Positions 26,919-35,598 are shown, numbered from the stretch's first letter. The stretch: DNA of 64,000 bases from Thermococcus piezophilus (GCF_001647085.1 NZ_CP015520.1:1570219-1634218); one strand, 5' to 3'. The notes: generated from the letters alone by a model not told the origin. Made by a program: numbers and translations.

Positions 26919-27424
26919 ATGACGAAGAGAATCCTTCACGTTGATTACAGCCTTTGTATTGGCGGTGAGACGTGTGAGGCAGTCTGTGACTTCCTCATGG
27001 TGGCAAGCCCAACATAAGGATTTACTACACTGTCACCGGACTTCCGATTCCAATAAACTGCCGCCACTGCGAGAGGGCACCCTGTATAGACGTCTGTCCT
27101 GCAGGTGCAATTTACCGCGACAGCGACGGAGCCATCATAATAAACCCTGACAGGTGCATAGGCTGCTACATGTGTCTTGCCGTCTGTCCGTTTGGCGTGC
27201 CGAGCTTTGACGTCAAGACTAAGGCAGTCACGAAGTGCGATATGTGTGCCGACAGGAGAAGGCTTGGCATGGAACCTGCCTGTGCCGAGATGTGTCCCGC
27301 AGAGGCAATATTCTTTGGAAAGCCCGAAGAGGTCGAGGACAGGATAAGACGCAGGACTGCCGAGAGGATAGCACGCGAGATGATAGCTGCCGTAGACATG
27401 GAAGGTGTTGGGAGGATGCTTTAA
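26919..27424 (+). CDS. 4Fe-4S electron-transfer protein, frameshifted near 26994
   Basis: Starts at ATG 26919 after GGAGGTGATGG and reads MTKRILHVDYSLCIGGETC. It loses frame at about 26993-26996 and continues in another frame as HGGKPNIRIYYTVTGLPIP. CRHCERAPCIDVC, CIGCYMCLAVC and CDMCADRRRLGMEPAC follow to the stop at 27424. One missing base explains the break; restored, the protein has 168 residues. It is a paralogue of 24975-25466. The first cluster motif reads CIGGETC where CIGCxTC is expected, so one Cys ligand is absent unless this too is an error. Confidence 0.75.
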
Positions 27425-27438
27425 TTACTCATCTGTTT

Positions 27439-27460
27439 TGACCTTTTTATTGTTTTGTTA
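27439..27460 (+). terminator. T-rich terminator of the formate operon
   Basis: GACCTTTTTATTGTTTTGTT just downstream of the last Fe-S gene holds runs of five and four T. A six-base inverted repeat (CACAGG 27466-27471 with CCTGTG 27486-27491) follows. Confidence 0.5.
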
Positions 27461-27708
27461 GAACCCACAGGTATGACCTGAAAGTCCTGTGTGTTAAATT
27501 TAAGCGTTTTAGTTTATTCAAAAAAGAAAACAAGTCTATGTAATATAATTTCCGTAATAGTTTTATGCTTTTGTTTGTCATTTTAGTTAAAAAAACTAGA
27601 TTTTATTAGATATTTTGTTAAAAACTATTGGTTATGCATTTCTTGTTGTAGAAAGGTTTTTATCCTACCCGAAATAACTACAAATGAACACATTTGGAGG
27701 GATGTACA

Positions 27709-28928
27709 ATGTTGTGGGAGTCCCAGATCCCCATAAATCAGGTGTTCGAACTTCGCTGCAGATCCATGACATACTTTGGTGTTGGAGCTATTAACAAGTT
27801 TCACGATATAGCTAAGGACCTCAAGGAAAACCGCGGCATAAGCAGGGTCATCCTCGTCACTGGAAAGAGCTCATACAAGAAGTGTGGCGCTTGGGACGTT
27901 GTCAAGCCCGCCCTTGAGGAGTACGGCATTGAGTACGTTCACTACGACAAGGTCGGCCCGAACCCGACCGTTGATATGGTCGATGAGGCCACTCAGCTCG
28001 GTAAAGAGTTCGGAGCCCAGGCCGTTATTAGCATTGGTGGCGGAAGTCCAATAGACAGCGCCAAGAGCGTTGCGATTCTGCTGGATTACACCGACAAGAC
28101 TGCCAGGGACCTTTACGAGCTTAAGTTCACCCCAACGAAGGCCAAGCCCATCATAGCCGTGAACACTACCCACGGAACCGGAACTGAGGTTGACAGGTTC
28201 GCGGTGGCTTCGATTCCTGAGAAGGAGTATAAGCCGGCCATAGCCTACGACTGTATCTACCCGCTCTACTCGATTGATGACCCCGCCCTCATGACCAAGC
28301 TTCCAGCCGACCAGACTCGCTACGTAACCATTGATGCGCTCAACCACATCACCGAGGCCGCCACCACCAAGGTCGCCAGCCCGTACTCGATACTCCTAGC
28401 CCAGGAGACCGCCAGGCTGATATTCGACTACCTCCCGGAGGCCCTGTCTCACCCGAACAACCTGCAGGCTAGGTACTACCTGCTCTACGCCTCCGCGATA
28501 GCGGGCATATCCTTCGACAACGGCCTGCTCCACTTCACACACGCCCTCGAGCACCCGCTCAGCGCCGTGAAGCCAGACCTTCCACATGGACTCGGCCTCG
28601 CCATGCTCCTGCCGGCGGTTATCAAGCACATCTACCCGGCCACCGCCAGGGTACTCGCCGAGGTCTACAGGCCGCTCGTCCCGGAGGCCAAGGGGGTCCC
28701 GGGAGAGGCTGAGCTCGTTGCAAAGAGGGTTGAAGAGTGGCTCTTCAACATCGGAATTACTCAGAAGCTCACCGACGTAGGATTCACCGAGGAGACGTTG
28801 ACAAGCTCACCGAACTCGCCATGACCACCCCGAGCCTCGACCTGTTGCTCTCGCTTGCCCCGATCGAGGCTACCAGGAAGACTGTCGCGGCCATCTACCG
28901 CGACTCACTCTATCCGCTTAGCAAGTGA
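27709..28928 (+). CDS. adh: Iron-containing alcohol dehydrogenase, frameshifted near 28793
   Basis: ATG 27709 follows GGAGGGATG. The protein has the group III signature GGGSPIDSAKS near residue 100 and the iron-ligand region: an Asp in VTIDALNH, then His in HFTHALEHPLS and in LPHGLGLAML. At 28791-28794 one base appears to be missing: GFTEE is followed in the next frame by DVDKLTELAMTTP through to the stop at 28928. Restored, it is 406 residues, the usual length of Thermococcus NADP-dependent alcohol dehydrogenases. It reduces aldehydes from fermentation. The gap 27461-27708 is AT-rich and presumably carries its promoter. Confidence 0.85.
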
Positions 28929-29190
28929 AGTATCTGCTTCACCTCCATCTTTTCAATTTTGAGTTCTCTTGGTCATTGTGGTCTTCCGTGTTCTCACAAA
29001 ACAATGATGCAGTTTTAGTTATTGGCAAGGTTTCTAAACCCCGAGCCGTGTATGAAAATCGCAAGCGCGAGCAATCATTATTCTTCCTCACGATTTTCTC
29101 TCCAGCCTACCAGGCCAAGGGCCCAATTTTGAGGTTACAGGGGGTTAATAGGACTTCTCAACGCGCTTTGCTCGTCAAGCGAAGGGCATC
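28929..29190. other. Intergenic stretch with no supported feature
   Basis: Between adh and the small membrane protein gene I see no coding frame with protein-like composition, no tRNA and no guide-RNA boxes. An ATGATGC near 29003 lacks the matching D boxes. Confidence 0.5.
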
Positions 29191-29364
29191 TCAGTCTCCC
29201 CTCGCCTTTGCATCAAAGCGGAGATAGATGAAAAGCATCACCATGAACAGGGTTATGTAATAGCTCATCTCGAAGGGAACCACTCCTATAAGTCCCAATG
29301 TGTATATGAACGTGAGGACAAGAACGACGGCAAGCAGCAAGCGATAAAACGTCTTTCTCTCCAT
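29191..29364 (-). CDS. Small membrane protein (57 aa), function unknown
   Basis: ATG 29364 is preceded by GGTGATACT. The protein begins MERKTFYRLLLAVVLVLTF and contains a second hydrophobic stretch (YYITLFMVMLFIYL), giving two membrane helices with a short charged tail RFDAKARGD. The good ribosome site and composition support a real gene. No family is recognised. It lies upstream of the adh 3' end on the opposite strand and 65 bases downstream of the BtuF-like gene on the same strand. Confidence 0.7.
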   Translation of the reverse strand: MERKTFYRLLLAVVLVLTFIYTLGLIGVVPFEMSYYITLFMVMLFIYLRFDAKARGD

Positions 29365-29429
29365 AGTATCACCGAAAAACGTTGGGGGGATGGTTTTTAA
29401 CCTTTGCCAAGAGAAAAAGAAGGAAAGGC

Positions 29430-30470
29430 TCAGCCAGATGCCGAAGAAGTTGCGTTGCAGACAAGTGGCTGTGGCTGGTAGTTGAAGAGCTCCGGGTGCA
29501 GGAACTCAGCAATTTCCTCTAATCCGTAGACTATCCTCGGTCCGGGCCTTGAGACGAGGTTGTCGTCGCTGACTGTGAAAACCATGCCGTTCTTGACTGC
29601 ATTGGTGTTCGCGAGCTCGGTGCTACAGAGCTCTTCCGCGGTGATGCCTGCGTGGGCGGATAGTATTATCACGTCGGGGTCTCTCTCTAGAACCTGCTCG
29701 ATGCTGACCTGCACCCAGCCACTCACATCAGCGAATATGTTTTCTCCTCCCGCAAGCTCTATGAGGTCGTTCTGGAAGGTGCCGTTGCCTGGAACATAGA
29801 GCGGGTTCCACCATGTAATAAAGAGCACCTTGGGCCTGCTCTGGTTGGCCACTATTGAGGTTATGTAGTTCACTTTAGCTTCCATGTCAGCAACGACGAG
29901 CTTGGCCTGCTCTTCACGGTTGGTTATCTTGCCAAGGAGCTCTATGCCCCTGTATATGTCTGTGAGATTCTTGGGGTCAATGATGACGACCGGTGCTATC
30001 TTTTCTAGGTCGTCCAGTATTACCATGGAGAAGCTGTCCGCGAGGATGAGGTCTGGATTAAGGGACGCTATGACTTCAATGTTGGCGTACTGACCGTAGC
30101 CCCCAACACTCGTGATGTTCTTGACCACGGGCGGGAAGTCGTCGTAGTCTGTAACTCCAATCACCTTATCACCGGCTCCGATGTAAAATAGGCTTTCTGT
30201 AATGCTCGGTGCGAGGGAGACTATTCTCTGGGGTTCTTTCTCAATGGTAACCGTCCTGTTGGCGAAGTCTGTTATTGTGATTGGATAATACTGTGTCTCG
30301 GTTGCAGTGGTAGTGGTTGTTGTCATTGTGCTCGTTGTAGTGGCGGGAGATTCGGTGCTTGGCGAGGTGGTACTTGAAGTTGTGGTGGTCTCAGTGGAGC
30401 TTATGCATCCCGATGCCACCACAGCTCCGAGCATCAGAACGAGGAACAAAATCACCGCGGTTCGCCTCAT
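29430..30470 (-). CDS. BtuF/FhuD-type substrate-binding lipoprotein
   Basis: A 346-residue surface lipoprotein. The signal sequence ends in a lipobox-like ASGC, then a Thr/Ser-rich linker of about 45 residues, then a periplasmic-binding fold of the vitamin B12/siderophore type (QRIVSLAPSITESLFYIGAGDKVIGVT, NPDLILAD, LFITWWNPLYVPG, DPDVIILSAH). No permease or ATPase gene is adjacent, so the transporter partner is elsewhere. ATG 30470 follows AGGTGATACC; the longer open frame is rejected. The substrate is a metal chelate, cobamide or similar, inferred only. Confidence 0.87.
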   Translation of the reverse strand: MRRTAVILFLVLMLGAVVASGCISSTETTTTSSTTSPSTESPATTTSTMTTTTTTATETQYYPITITDFANRTVTIEKEPQRIVSLAPSITESLFYIGAGDKVIGVTDYDDFPPVVKNITSVGGYGQYANIEVIASLNPDLILADSFSMVILDDLEKIAPVVIIDPKNLTDIYRGIELLGKITNREEQAKLVVADMEAKVNYITSIVANQSRPKVLFITWWNPLYVPGNGTFQNDLIELAGGENIFADVSGWVQVSIEQVLERDPDVIILSAHAGITAEELCSTELANTNAVKNGMVFTVSDDNLVSRPGPRIVYGLEEIAEFLHPELFNYQPQPLVCNATSSASG

Positions 30471-30577
30471 TGGTATCACCTGGATTATTTGTCCATGAGT
30501 GGTTGGGGTGGTGGTATATAAGCTTGTTGGATATTTTGGCCAGGTTGAGAAAAATGTGGGGAAGTAAAGAAGAACAG

Positions 30578-31771
30578 TCACCGCCTCTTCATCATGAGAA
30601 ACGCAAGGATAACGGCCCCCAGGAGTAGAACAACGACGAGGCCGATGCCCCACGCTGGGATTCCTCCGGAGTCTTCTGTTGTTGTGGTGGATGAAGTTGC
30701 ACCAACCATCGAAGTTGGAGTGATTGTGGATGTTGTTGTCGTTGTGGTTGTGGTACCTGTGGTCGCCGTGGTGCTTAGTGTAATCGTTTCTTCTTCTGGC
30801 TTCAGGTTTGAGGCCTGCAGGGTAGCCCAGCGGAGGAGATTTGTGACGAACTGCTGGCCGTCAAACAGGTAGGGACCATAGCGGTTCACCCAGATAGGCA
30901 CTGGGCTCCCGTAGGGACTCTCGACGCTGAGGATAAGAAGGCTCTCCCTTCCGTTCGGGAGCTTTACGAACTCCACGGCTAAAAGCGTGAAGAGGCCCTT
31001 TTCCCATGTCCTGTATGCCATTGGCTCGGGGGCGGAGTAGTCCTCTATCATGCCGTTGCCGCTCGTGGTGATTATTCTGTATACTCCCTCCGGGATTTCC
31101 CCGGCGATAAGGGGATGCCACTTGCCGTTCTCATCAACCCATGCCAGAACACCCGGTTCGTGGAACAGCACCTTGCCGACCTCGGAGTGGTAGCCCTGGT
31201 TGAGGATTGAAGCGTCTGGGGTGTGCAGGTCCACTCTGACGTAGCCGGCTACGTAAGTGCTTTTTCCTGCGTTGCTGAATGTGTCGGTGGCTGTCGCGTA
31301 GTCAAACCTGAGCCTGGCATTTGGAATTGCCGCGAGGAGCCGGTTTGCGTTGTCCTGGATGTAGGCACCGGTTTTGATGTCCGAATCCCCTGCCACCCAT
31401 AGGACTTTTCCACCCTCGGAGAACCACTTCACTATCGCGTCTATCTCTTCCTGGGAAAGCCCTTCCCCAAGCTGGCCGATTATCAGCATGTCCACGTCCT
31501 TCAGGGCGTCGTAGGTTATGGCATCTCCCAACCTCGTTACGCCTGCGTTTTCCAGTTCTGGCTCGTATCCGAAGTACGACCAGTCGTACCAGGAGAGGGT
31601 CGGAATAATCCCCTCCGCCACGATCTTACCCGTCGTTGGGTCAACTATCGAGGCAACCAGTGCAATCGTTCCTTCATCGTGCGATATATCAACGGCTATT
31701 GTGGTTGCCCCGACGCACTGGGAGAAGACCCCGATGAGGATTAGAACCATGGGAAATAACACCTTTTTCAC
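30578..31771 (-). CDS. Membrane-anchored cell-surface protein with GATase-like domain and Thr stalk
   Basis: About 397 residues with a signal peptide, an extracellular domain whose middle (DVDMLIIGQLGEGLSQEEIDAI and GGKVLWVAGDSDIK) resembles the type 1 glutamine-amidotransferase-like folds of surface proteins, a Thr-rich stalk (about 335-370), and a C-terminal membrane helix followed by KRR. It starts at GTG 31771 after GGGGGGACG; ATG 31786 is the alternative. The linker resembles that of the next gene, the BtuF-type lipoprotein, 107 bases downstream, so both sit at the cell surface and may act together. Confidence 0.7.
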   Translation of the reverse strand: MKKVLFPMVLILIGVFSQCVGATTIAVDISHDEGTIALVASIVDPTTGKIVAEGIIPTLSWYDWSYFGYEPELENAGVTRLGDAITYDALKDVDMLIIGQLGEGLSQEEIDAIVKWFSEGGKVLWVAGDSDIKTGAYIQDNANRLLAAIPNARLRFDYATATDTFSNAGKSTYVAGYVRVDLHTPDASILNQGYHSEVGKVLFHEPGVLAWVDENGKWHPLIAGEIPEGVYRIITTSGNGMIEDYSAPEPMAYRTWEKGLFTLLAVEFVKLPNGRESLLILSVESPYGSPVPIWVNRYGPYLFDGQQFVTNLLRWATLQASNLKPEEETITLSTTATTGTTTTTTTTSTITPTSMVGATSSTTTTEDSGGIPAWGIGLVVVLLLGAVILAFLMMKRR

Positions 31772-31931
31772 AATCCGTCCCCCCATTATGGGGCAACTAA
31801 TCTTGTAGATGTTTGTGTGTGGACGATAAAAACATTTTCATGCAGACGCCTTCAAAAGTCTAAAAACGTAAAAAGTTGGGAAAGAATATACTCCCATTGA
31901 AGAGGCTTTTCAAAAATGTGGTGATATCACG

Positions 31932-31976
31932 ATGCTGGGGGAGCTTTTCCAAAAACTCGGGCAAAAAGAGAGATGA
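31932..31976 (+). other. Micro-ORF with good ribosome site
   Basis: ATG 31932 after GGTGATATCACG reads MLGELFQKLGQKER and stops. GTGATATCAC (31921-31930) is a perfect 10-base palindrome. A TATA-like AATATACT lies near 31886. It may be a truncated gene start or a tiny peptide; evidence is thin. Confidence 0.2.
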
Positions 31977-31979
31977 AGA

Positions 31980-32552
31980 CTACTCTTTTTCTTTCCCAAT
32001 CCTGAATATGTCAACCCTCGCGATTATCCCCGTCATTCTTCCCTCCTTGTCCTGGACGAGAACGGCCGGGTGTTCCTCTAAGAGATACTTCACGACCTCT
32101 AGGTCTTCGTCCTCGCTGACTATCGGGAAGGGCTCCTCCATAACCTCCATAACCTTCCTGTCGTAGATGTCCTCGTACTCCAGGCTCTGCCTGATGAGGG
32201 TTCGCTCTGTAACCGAGCCAACGACCTTGTTGCCAGCTATCACCGGAATCTGAGAAATGTTGTGCTCGTTCATTATCTTTATGACGTTTTCCACACTCTC
32301 ATAAGGCTTGACGGAGATGACCGGGGAGGACATAACATCTTTAGCCCTAAGCTGGGCCTTTTTGCACTCGAGAAGGGCCTGAAGAATTCGATTAAACGTG
32401 GACAGCCGGGGGTCGACCTTTCCCGCCTCAAGCTTAGCTATGTAAGCCTGTGTCACTCCTGCCCTTTCGGCGAGCTCCTCCTGGGTTATTCCTAATTCCT
32501 TTCGAATTCGCCTTATCTCTCGGGGGTCTATGGGGCGGGGTATTATCACCAT
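31980..32552 (-). CDS. HTH-CBS domain transcriptional regulator
   Basis: A 190-residue protein. An Xre-type helix-turn-helix covers about residues 10-62 (IRRIRKELGITQEELAERAG, VTQAYIAKLEAG). Two CBS repeats follow (DVMSSPVISVKPYESVENV and KVMEVMEEPFPIVSEDEDL). CBS pairs usually bind adenine nucleotides, so this is probably a DNA-binding sensor of energy or SAM state. ATG 32552 follows GGTGGTTATTT. A TATA-like CTTATAAC near 32590 serves it. Its targets are unknown. Confidence 0.88.
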   Translation of the reverse strand: MVIIPRPIDPREIRRIRKELGITQEELAERAGVTQAYIAKLEAGKVDPRLSTFNRILQALLECKKAQLRAKDVMSSPVISVKPYESVENVIKIMNEHNISQIPVIAGNKVVGSVTERTLIRQSLEYEDIYDRKVMEVMEEPFPIVSEDEDLEVVKYLLEEHPAVLVQDKEGRMTGIIARVDIFRIGKEKE

Positions 32553-32633
32553 AAATAACCACCAGTTATTGACTGTAGTCTTCTGGGTTATAAGTTTTGT
32601 CCAGAGCACCGTTTTACGGTTTAGAAGAGGGTG

Positions 32634-32801
32634 GAAAAGCTGTGGGCCGGCGACAGAGGCCCGCGTTCATTCGCTCGCGCGGGTGGATGCACCGGCCTTG
32701 TGGGCTCGGCGTGAGCACAGCCCCCTCACCCAACCCGACGCGTTGGGGGTGCGGGTTCGTCCGAGCCCCACGAGGGTACGATTGTACCCTCGCTGTCGGC
32801 A
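32634..32801 (-). ncRNA. H/ACA-type guide RNA, two hairpins with ACA boxes, minus strand
   Basis: A GC-rich stretch in an AT-rich gap. On the minus strand, GGGCTCGG...CCGAGCCC closes a long hairpin followed at once by ACA (32701-32699). Then GGCCGG...CCGGCC closes a second hairpin, again followed by an ACA box (32643-32641) and a TTTT run. The second hairpin has an inner CCCGCG/CGCGGG stem with a loop holding GA and TGA, as expected for the kink-turn that binds L7Ae, and an internal loop suited to be a pseudouridylation pocket. A further 9-bp stem (GAGGGTAC core) lies at the 5' end. TTTTTAAGG at about 32822-32830 gives a promoter at the right distance. Confidence 0.7.
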
Positions 32802-32840
32802 GTATTCTCTATATTCAAAAGCCTTAAAAAGGTTAGCGAA

Positions 32841-33710
32841 TCATGCGGTGGAAATCAGGATGACCCCAAGAACGGCCAGAACGAGACCTTCTATTATCCT
32901 TTTGTTTGGAGGCTCCTTCAGGAGCAGGATTGCAAGGGCCGAGGCTATGATTGGGTTTATGGCGGAAACTGGCGCCGCTATCTGGGAGCCGACGAGATTG
33001 ACGGAGTAGACGAAGAGGTACTGCCCGAGCATCAGCCCGCTGATTGCGGCACCTATGAGGAGCGTCGCCTCGCGCTTCGTTATCTCTCTCAGCTCGGAAC
33101 CGTATCTCGGTAGAAACAGCGAAACTCCGATGGCCGCGAACATCATCCTGATTCCAGCTAAAGTAAGAACGTCCATACTCCCGGTGAGCCAGTCCATAGT
33201 GAGTATGGCGAAGCTCCAGGAGAGCGGTGCGAGGAGGGCGAAGACGAAGCCTTTGGGGTTCAGGTGCTCCTCTTCCTCGGCCTTTCTGACGACTATTATT
33301 GCCGCAACTACGAATATCGCTCCAAGTAACACCTGGGGGCTGATGTTCCTTCCAAGGAACAGGAACGTCCACAGTATCGTCCAGAGGGGATAGGTCGAGG
33401 TTATCGGCACTGTTCTAGAGACACCCATGAGATTGAGGGCGTTGAAGTAGAAGTAGTCCCCTATGACAAAGCCGAACTGGGCGGAAAAGAACGCTACCAG
33501 AAGAAGCTTCCAGGAAAGGGATTCTATTTGCGATAACGTGCCGTTGAACAGGAATATGACCGCGAACATTACGGAAACGATGTAGAGGCGGAATATATTG
33601 ACGGCCACTGGGCTTTTGTTCCTCATGCCTGCCTTTATCAGTATCGTTGAGGCTGCCCAGGAGAACGCCGAGGTAAGCGCCGCGAGAACGCCGAGGATTA
33701 AGGTGTTCAT
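32841..33710 (-). CDS. EamA/DMT family transporter
   Basis: A 289-residue integral membrane protein with ten predicted helices in two EamA repeats, the first about 4-140 and the second about 150-289. Characteristic parts are VPITSTYPLWTILWTFLFLGR at the end of repeat 1 and PVSAINPIIASALAILLLKEPP at the end of repeat 2. It is a drug/metabolite superfamily exporter or importer; the substrate cannot be inferred. It starts at an ATG (33710) and stands alone between two guide RNA genes. Confidence 0.88.
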   Translation of the reverse strand: MNTLILGVLAALTSAFSWAASTILIKAGMRNKSPVAVNIFRLYIVSVMFAVIFLFNGTLSQIESLSWKLLLVAFFSAQFGFVIGDYFYFNALNLMGVSRTVPITSTYPLWTILWTFLFLGRNISPQVLLGAIFVVAAIIVVRKAEEEEHLNPKGFVFALLAPLSWSFAILTMDWLTGSMDVLTLAGIRMMFAAIGVSLFLPRYGSELREITKREATLLIGAAISGLMLGQYLFVYSVNLVGSQIAAPVSAINPIIASALAILLLKEPPNKRIIEGLVLAVLGVILISTA

Positions 33711-33804
33711 GTATCCATCGGGAAACTTTCAGCTTAAAAACTTAACGTTTCGATGACGGACTAAAAGTCAGCGGGGTCAATGTTATAAGGGGGCCCAGCC
33801 ATGG

Positions 33805-33868
33805 TAACATAGATGATGACCTCGGCAGAACTGACGTCAGGATGATGACGATCTTGAGTGCTGAAAAA
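33805..33868 (+). ncRNA. C/D-box guide RNA, plus strand
   Basis: C box ATGATGA (33813-33819), 11-base guide CCTCGGCAGAA, D' box CTGA (33831-33834), C' box ATGATGA (33842-33848), 12-base guide CGATCTTGAGTG, D box CTGA (33861-33864). All four boxes are perfect and the spacing is canonical for archaeal sRNAs. A TATA-like GTTATAAGG (33782-33790) lies about 26 bases upstream. Predicted 2'-O-methyl sites by the D+5 rule are the G in UUCUG*CCGAGG and the C in CACUC*AAGAUCG. It ends just before the convergent DUF2226 gene. Confidence 0.9.
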
Positions 33869-33879
33869 GATTGAAATAA

Positions 33880-35598
33880 TCAGTGGATAATAACGTTGAG
33901 CTTCCGAAGGACCATTCCGATTCCATGCTCCCTTGAGACTTCTTTTATAACCCTGTTTATAGTTTCCGCAACGTCCCTGCGTATCCTATCGTCGGAGACC
34001 CCAGAGAATGAGCCGAAGAGTCCCCCAACGCTCTCTCTCAGGAAGCTAGCCTCGATGTCAACGTAGACAGTCGAGCCCCTGACCTCGTGGTTCATCTTGA
34101 GCCACTTAAAGGTGACCCTCGGAACGAGCTTGAGCTCAGCGTGTATCCTGCTCTTGAGGGTTTCTACAGCAGGTTCTATGCGGCTCTTGAGCATTGCTTC
34201 TTCAGCTTCCTTCTTTTTCTCTTCCGTGAGTGCTGAGAGCTCTTCTATCCCCGCCTGCTTGAGGAGCTGTTCAACTTCTTTCTCAAGGAGTGCCTTTTTG
34301 GCAAGGATTTCGGCGGTTTTGCTTGAAGTGCCGACTGTGGCAGCGTGGGTAGTGGAAGATGCCGTAACTTCGGGAGTGATAATTTCGATCTCGATGTTGT
34401 GAACTGTTATATACCTCTTTATGCTCCTGCTGAGCTCCCTTGCGTGTCTGCTGAGAACATCCTTCACGATTCTCCTGACTTCGTCTTTTGACATTCTCGT
34501 TTCCGCCGCCATAGAGAGGTTTATTTCAAATTCCCTACGTCCCTTTACGTCGAAGTGGGCCTTCTTGATCCTTATCTCGGCGCTCTCTATTTCGGTGATG
34601 ACAGTCCTGGCGTAGGCACTGAAGTACGGCCAGACATCTTCAAGAACTGAGAGGGTTATCCTCCCGTCCTTCGTAACGTTGCCAGTCTTCTTTTTGTCCC
34701 TGTCAACTATCTCCTGAGGTTTGAACTCCTCACCGTCAATGACAATACTGACGTCCCTGATTATTGGCTTAATCTCCGCTTCTCTAAGGAGAACTAGAGC
34801 ATACTTGCTGACCGCGTGGAGCATTCTCTTCTCCGCTATCTCGATATCCCTTGCGCTTCCGTCCGAGGAACCTTGGATGTGAACGTTGAGGTAAACGACA
34901 CCCTCACCAATGTTGGCATCGAACTCAATCCTGTGGATTCTGAGACCTTTTATTTTCTTGGCCTCCTTTAGGAGGTCCTCTGCATATATCTGGAACGCGT
35001 TCTCGGGAATGGTCCCTCCCGTTAAGTTAATGATAACCTCGGGCTTCGTTACTGGGGCGGGTTTTGGCCCTTCCTTTGCAACCTCTCGAAGTTTCTCCTT
35101 AACTTTTTTCTCCATAACTTCCTCGATGGGGGTTGGCTTTGGTATCACAGGGGCAGCCTCGGCTGCAGCTATGGCCGCTACTTCCTCCCTCTTTGTTGGT
35201 TTCTCAGGGGGAGCTTTCACCTTAAACAGCTCGTCTAGTGGAATCTTCGGGGTCTGGACGTATACATCAACGTTATCCGCTATCGACAGCTTTATTTCCA
35301 GATCATCGAGGGCATAAACATCAACGACCAAGGGTTTACCAATGAATGACTTCAACAGTCTAATTACTTCTTCCCCGACCAGATTCTCCTTTTTGTCCAC
35401 CAGCAGACATTCTGCAGCCAAGATCTTGGATCTGTCAAAGAGAACAGTAACGTAGTACTTTCCGCTCGCGTCCTTGGCGAATATCTTAAGAAACGCTCCG
35501 CTTCCCTCAGAGAGAGCTTTTTGTATGGGGCCTCCCAGTTCCCCTACCGAAGTTACTACAACGTTCTCCATGAGTGGTTGCTTGTTTGGCAGCTGCAT
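33880..35598 (-). CDS. DUF2226 family protein, coiled-coil, Thermococcales-type
   Basis: A 572-residue soluble protein. The N-terminal ~115 residues resemble DUF2226 (ENVVVTSVGELGGPIQKAL, GAFLKIFAKDASGKYYVTVLF). A Pro/Ala/Lys-rich linker (about 130-195) follows, then a long mixed alpha/beta region with a coiled-coil stretch near residues 435-475 (LAKKALLEKEVEQLLKQAG). The function is unknown. ATG 35598 follows GGTGATGAGG. There is no signal peptide or membrane segment. Confidence 0.7.
   Translation of the reverse strand: MQLPNKQPLMENVVVTSVGELGGPIQKALSEGSGAFLKIFAKDASGKYYVTVLFDRSKILAAECLLVDKKENLVGEEVIRLLKSFIGKPLVVDVYALDDLEIKLSIADNVDVYVQTPKIPLDELFKVKAPPEKPTKREEVAAIAAAEAAPVIPKPTPIEEVMEKKVKEKLREVAKEGPKPAPVTKPEVIINLTGGTIPENAFQIYAEDLLKEAKKIKGLRIHRIEFDANIGEGVVYLNVHIQGSSDGSARDIEIAEKRMLHAVSKYALVLLREAEIKPIIRDVSIVIDGEEFKPQEIVDRDKKKTGNVTKDGRITLSVLEDVWPYFSAYARTVITEIESAEIRIKKAHFDVKGRREFEINLSMAAETRMSKDEVRRIVKDVLSRHARELSRSIKRYITVHNIEIEIITPEVTASSTTHAATVGTSSKTAEILAKKALLEKEVEQLLKQAGIEELSALTEEKKKEAEEAMLKSRIEPAVETLKSRIHAELKLVPRVTFKWLKMNHEVRGSTVYVDIEASFLRESVGGLFGSFSGVSDDRIRRDVAETINRVIKEVSREHGIGMVLRKLNVIIH

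Noticed and set aside
28925-29227. 100-codon plus-strand frame after adh
   Set aside because: Composition is not protein-like, no ribosome site, and it overlaps a better supported minus-strand small gene.
32530-33009. Long plus-strand frame over the gap upstream of EamA
   Set aside because: It crosses the GC-rich RNA gene and the antisense of EamA; GC-rich RNA genes produce spurious open frames.
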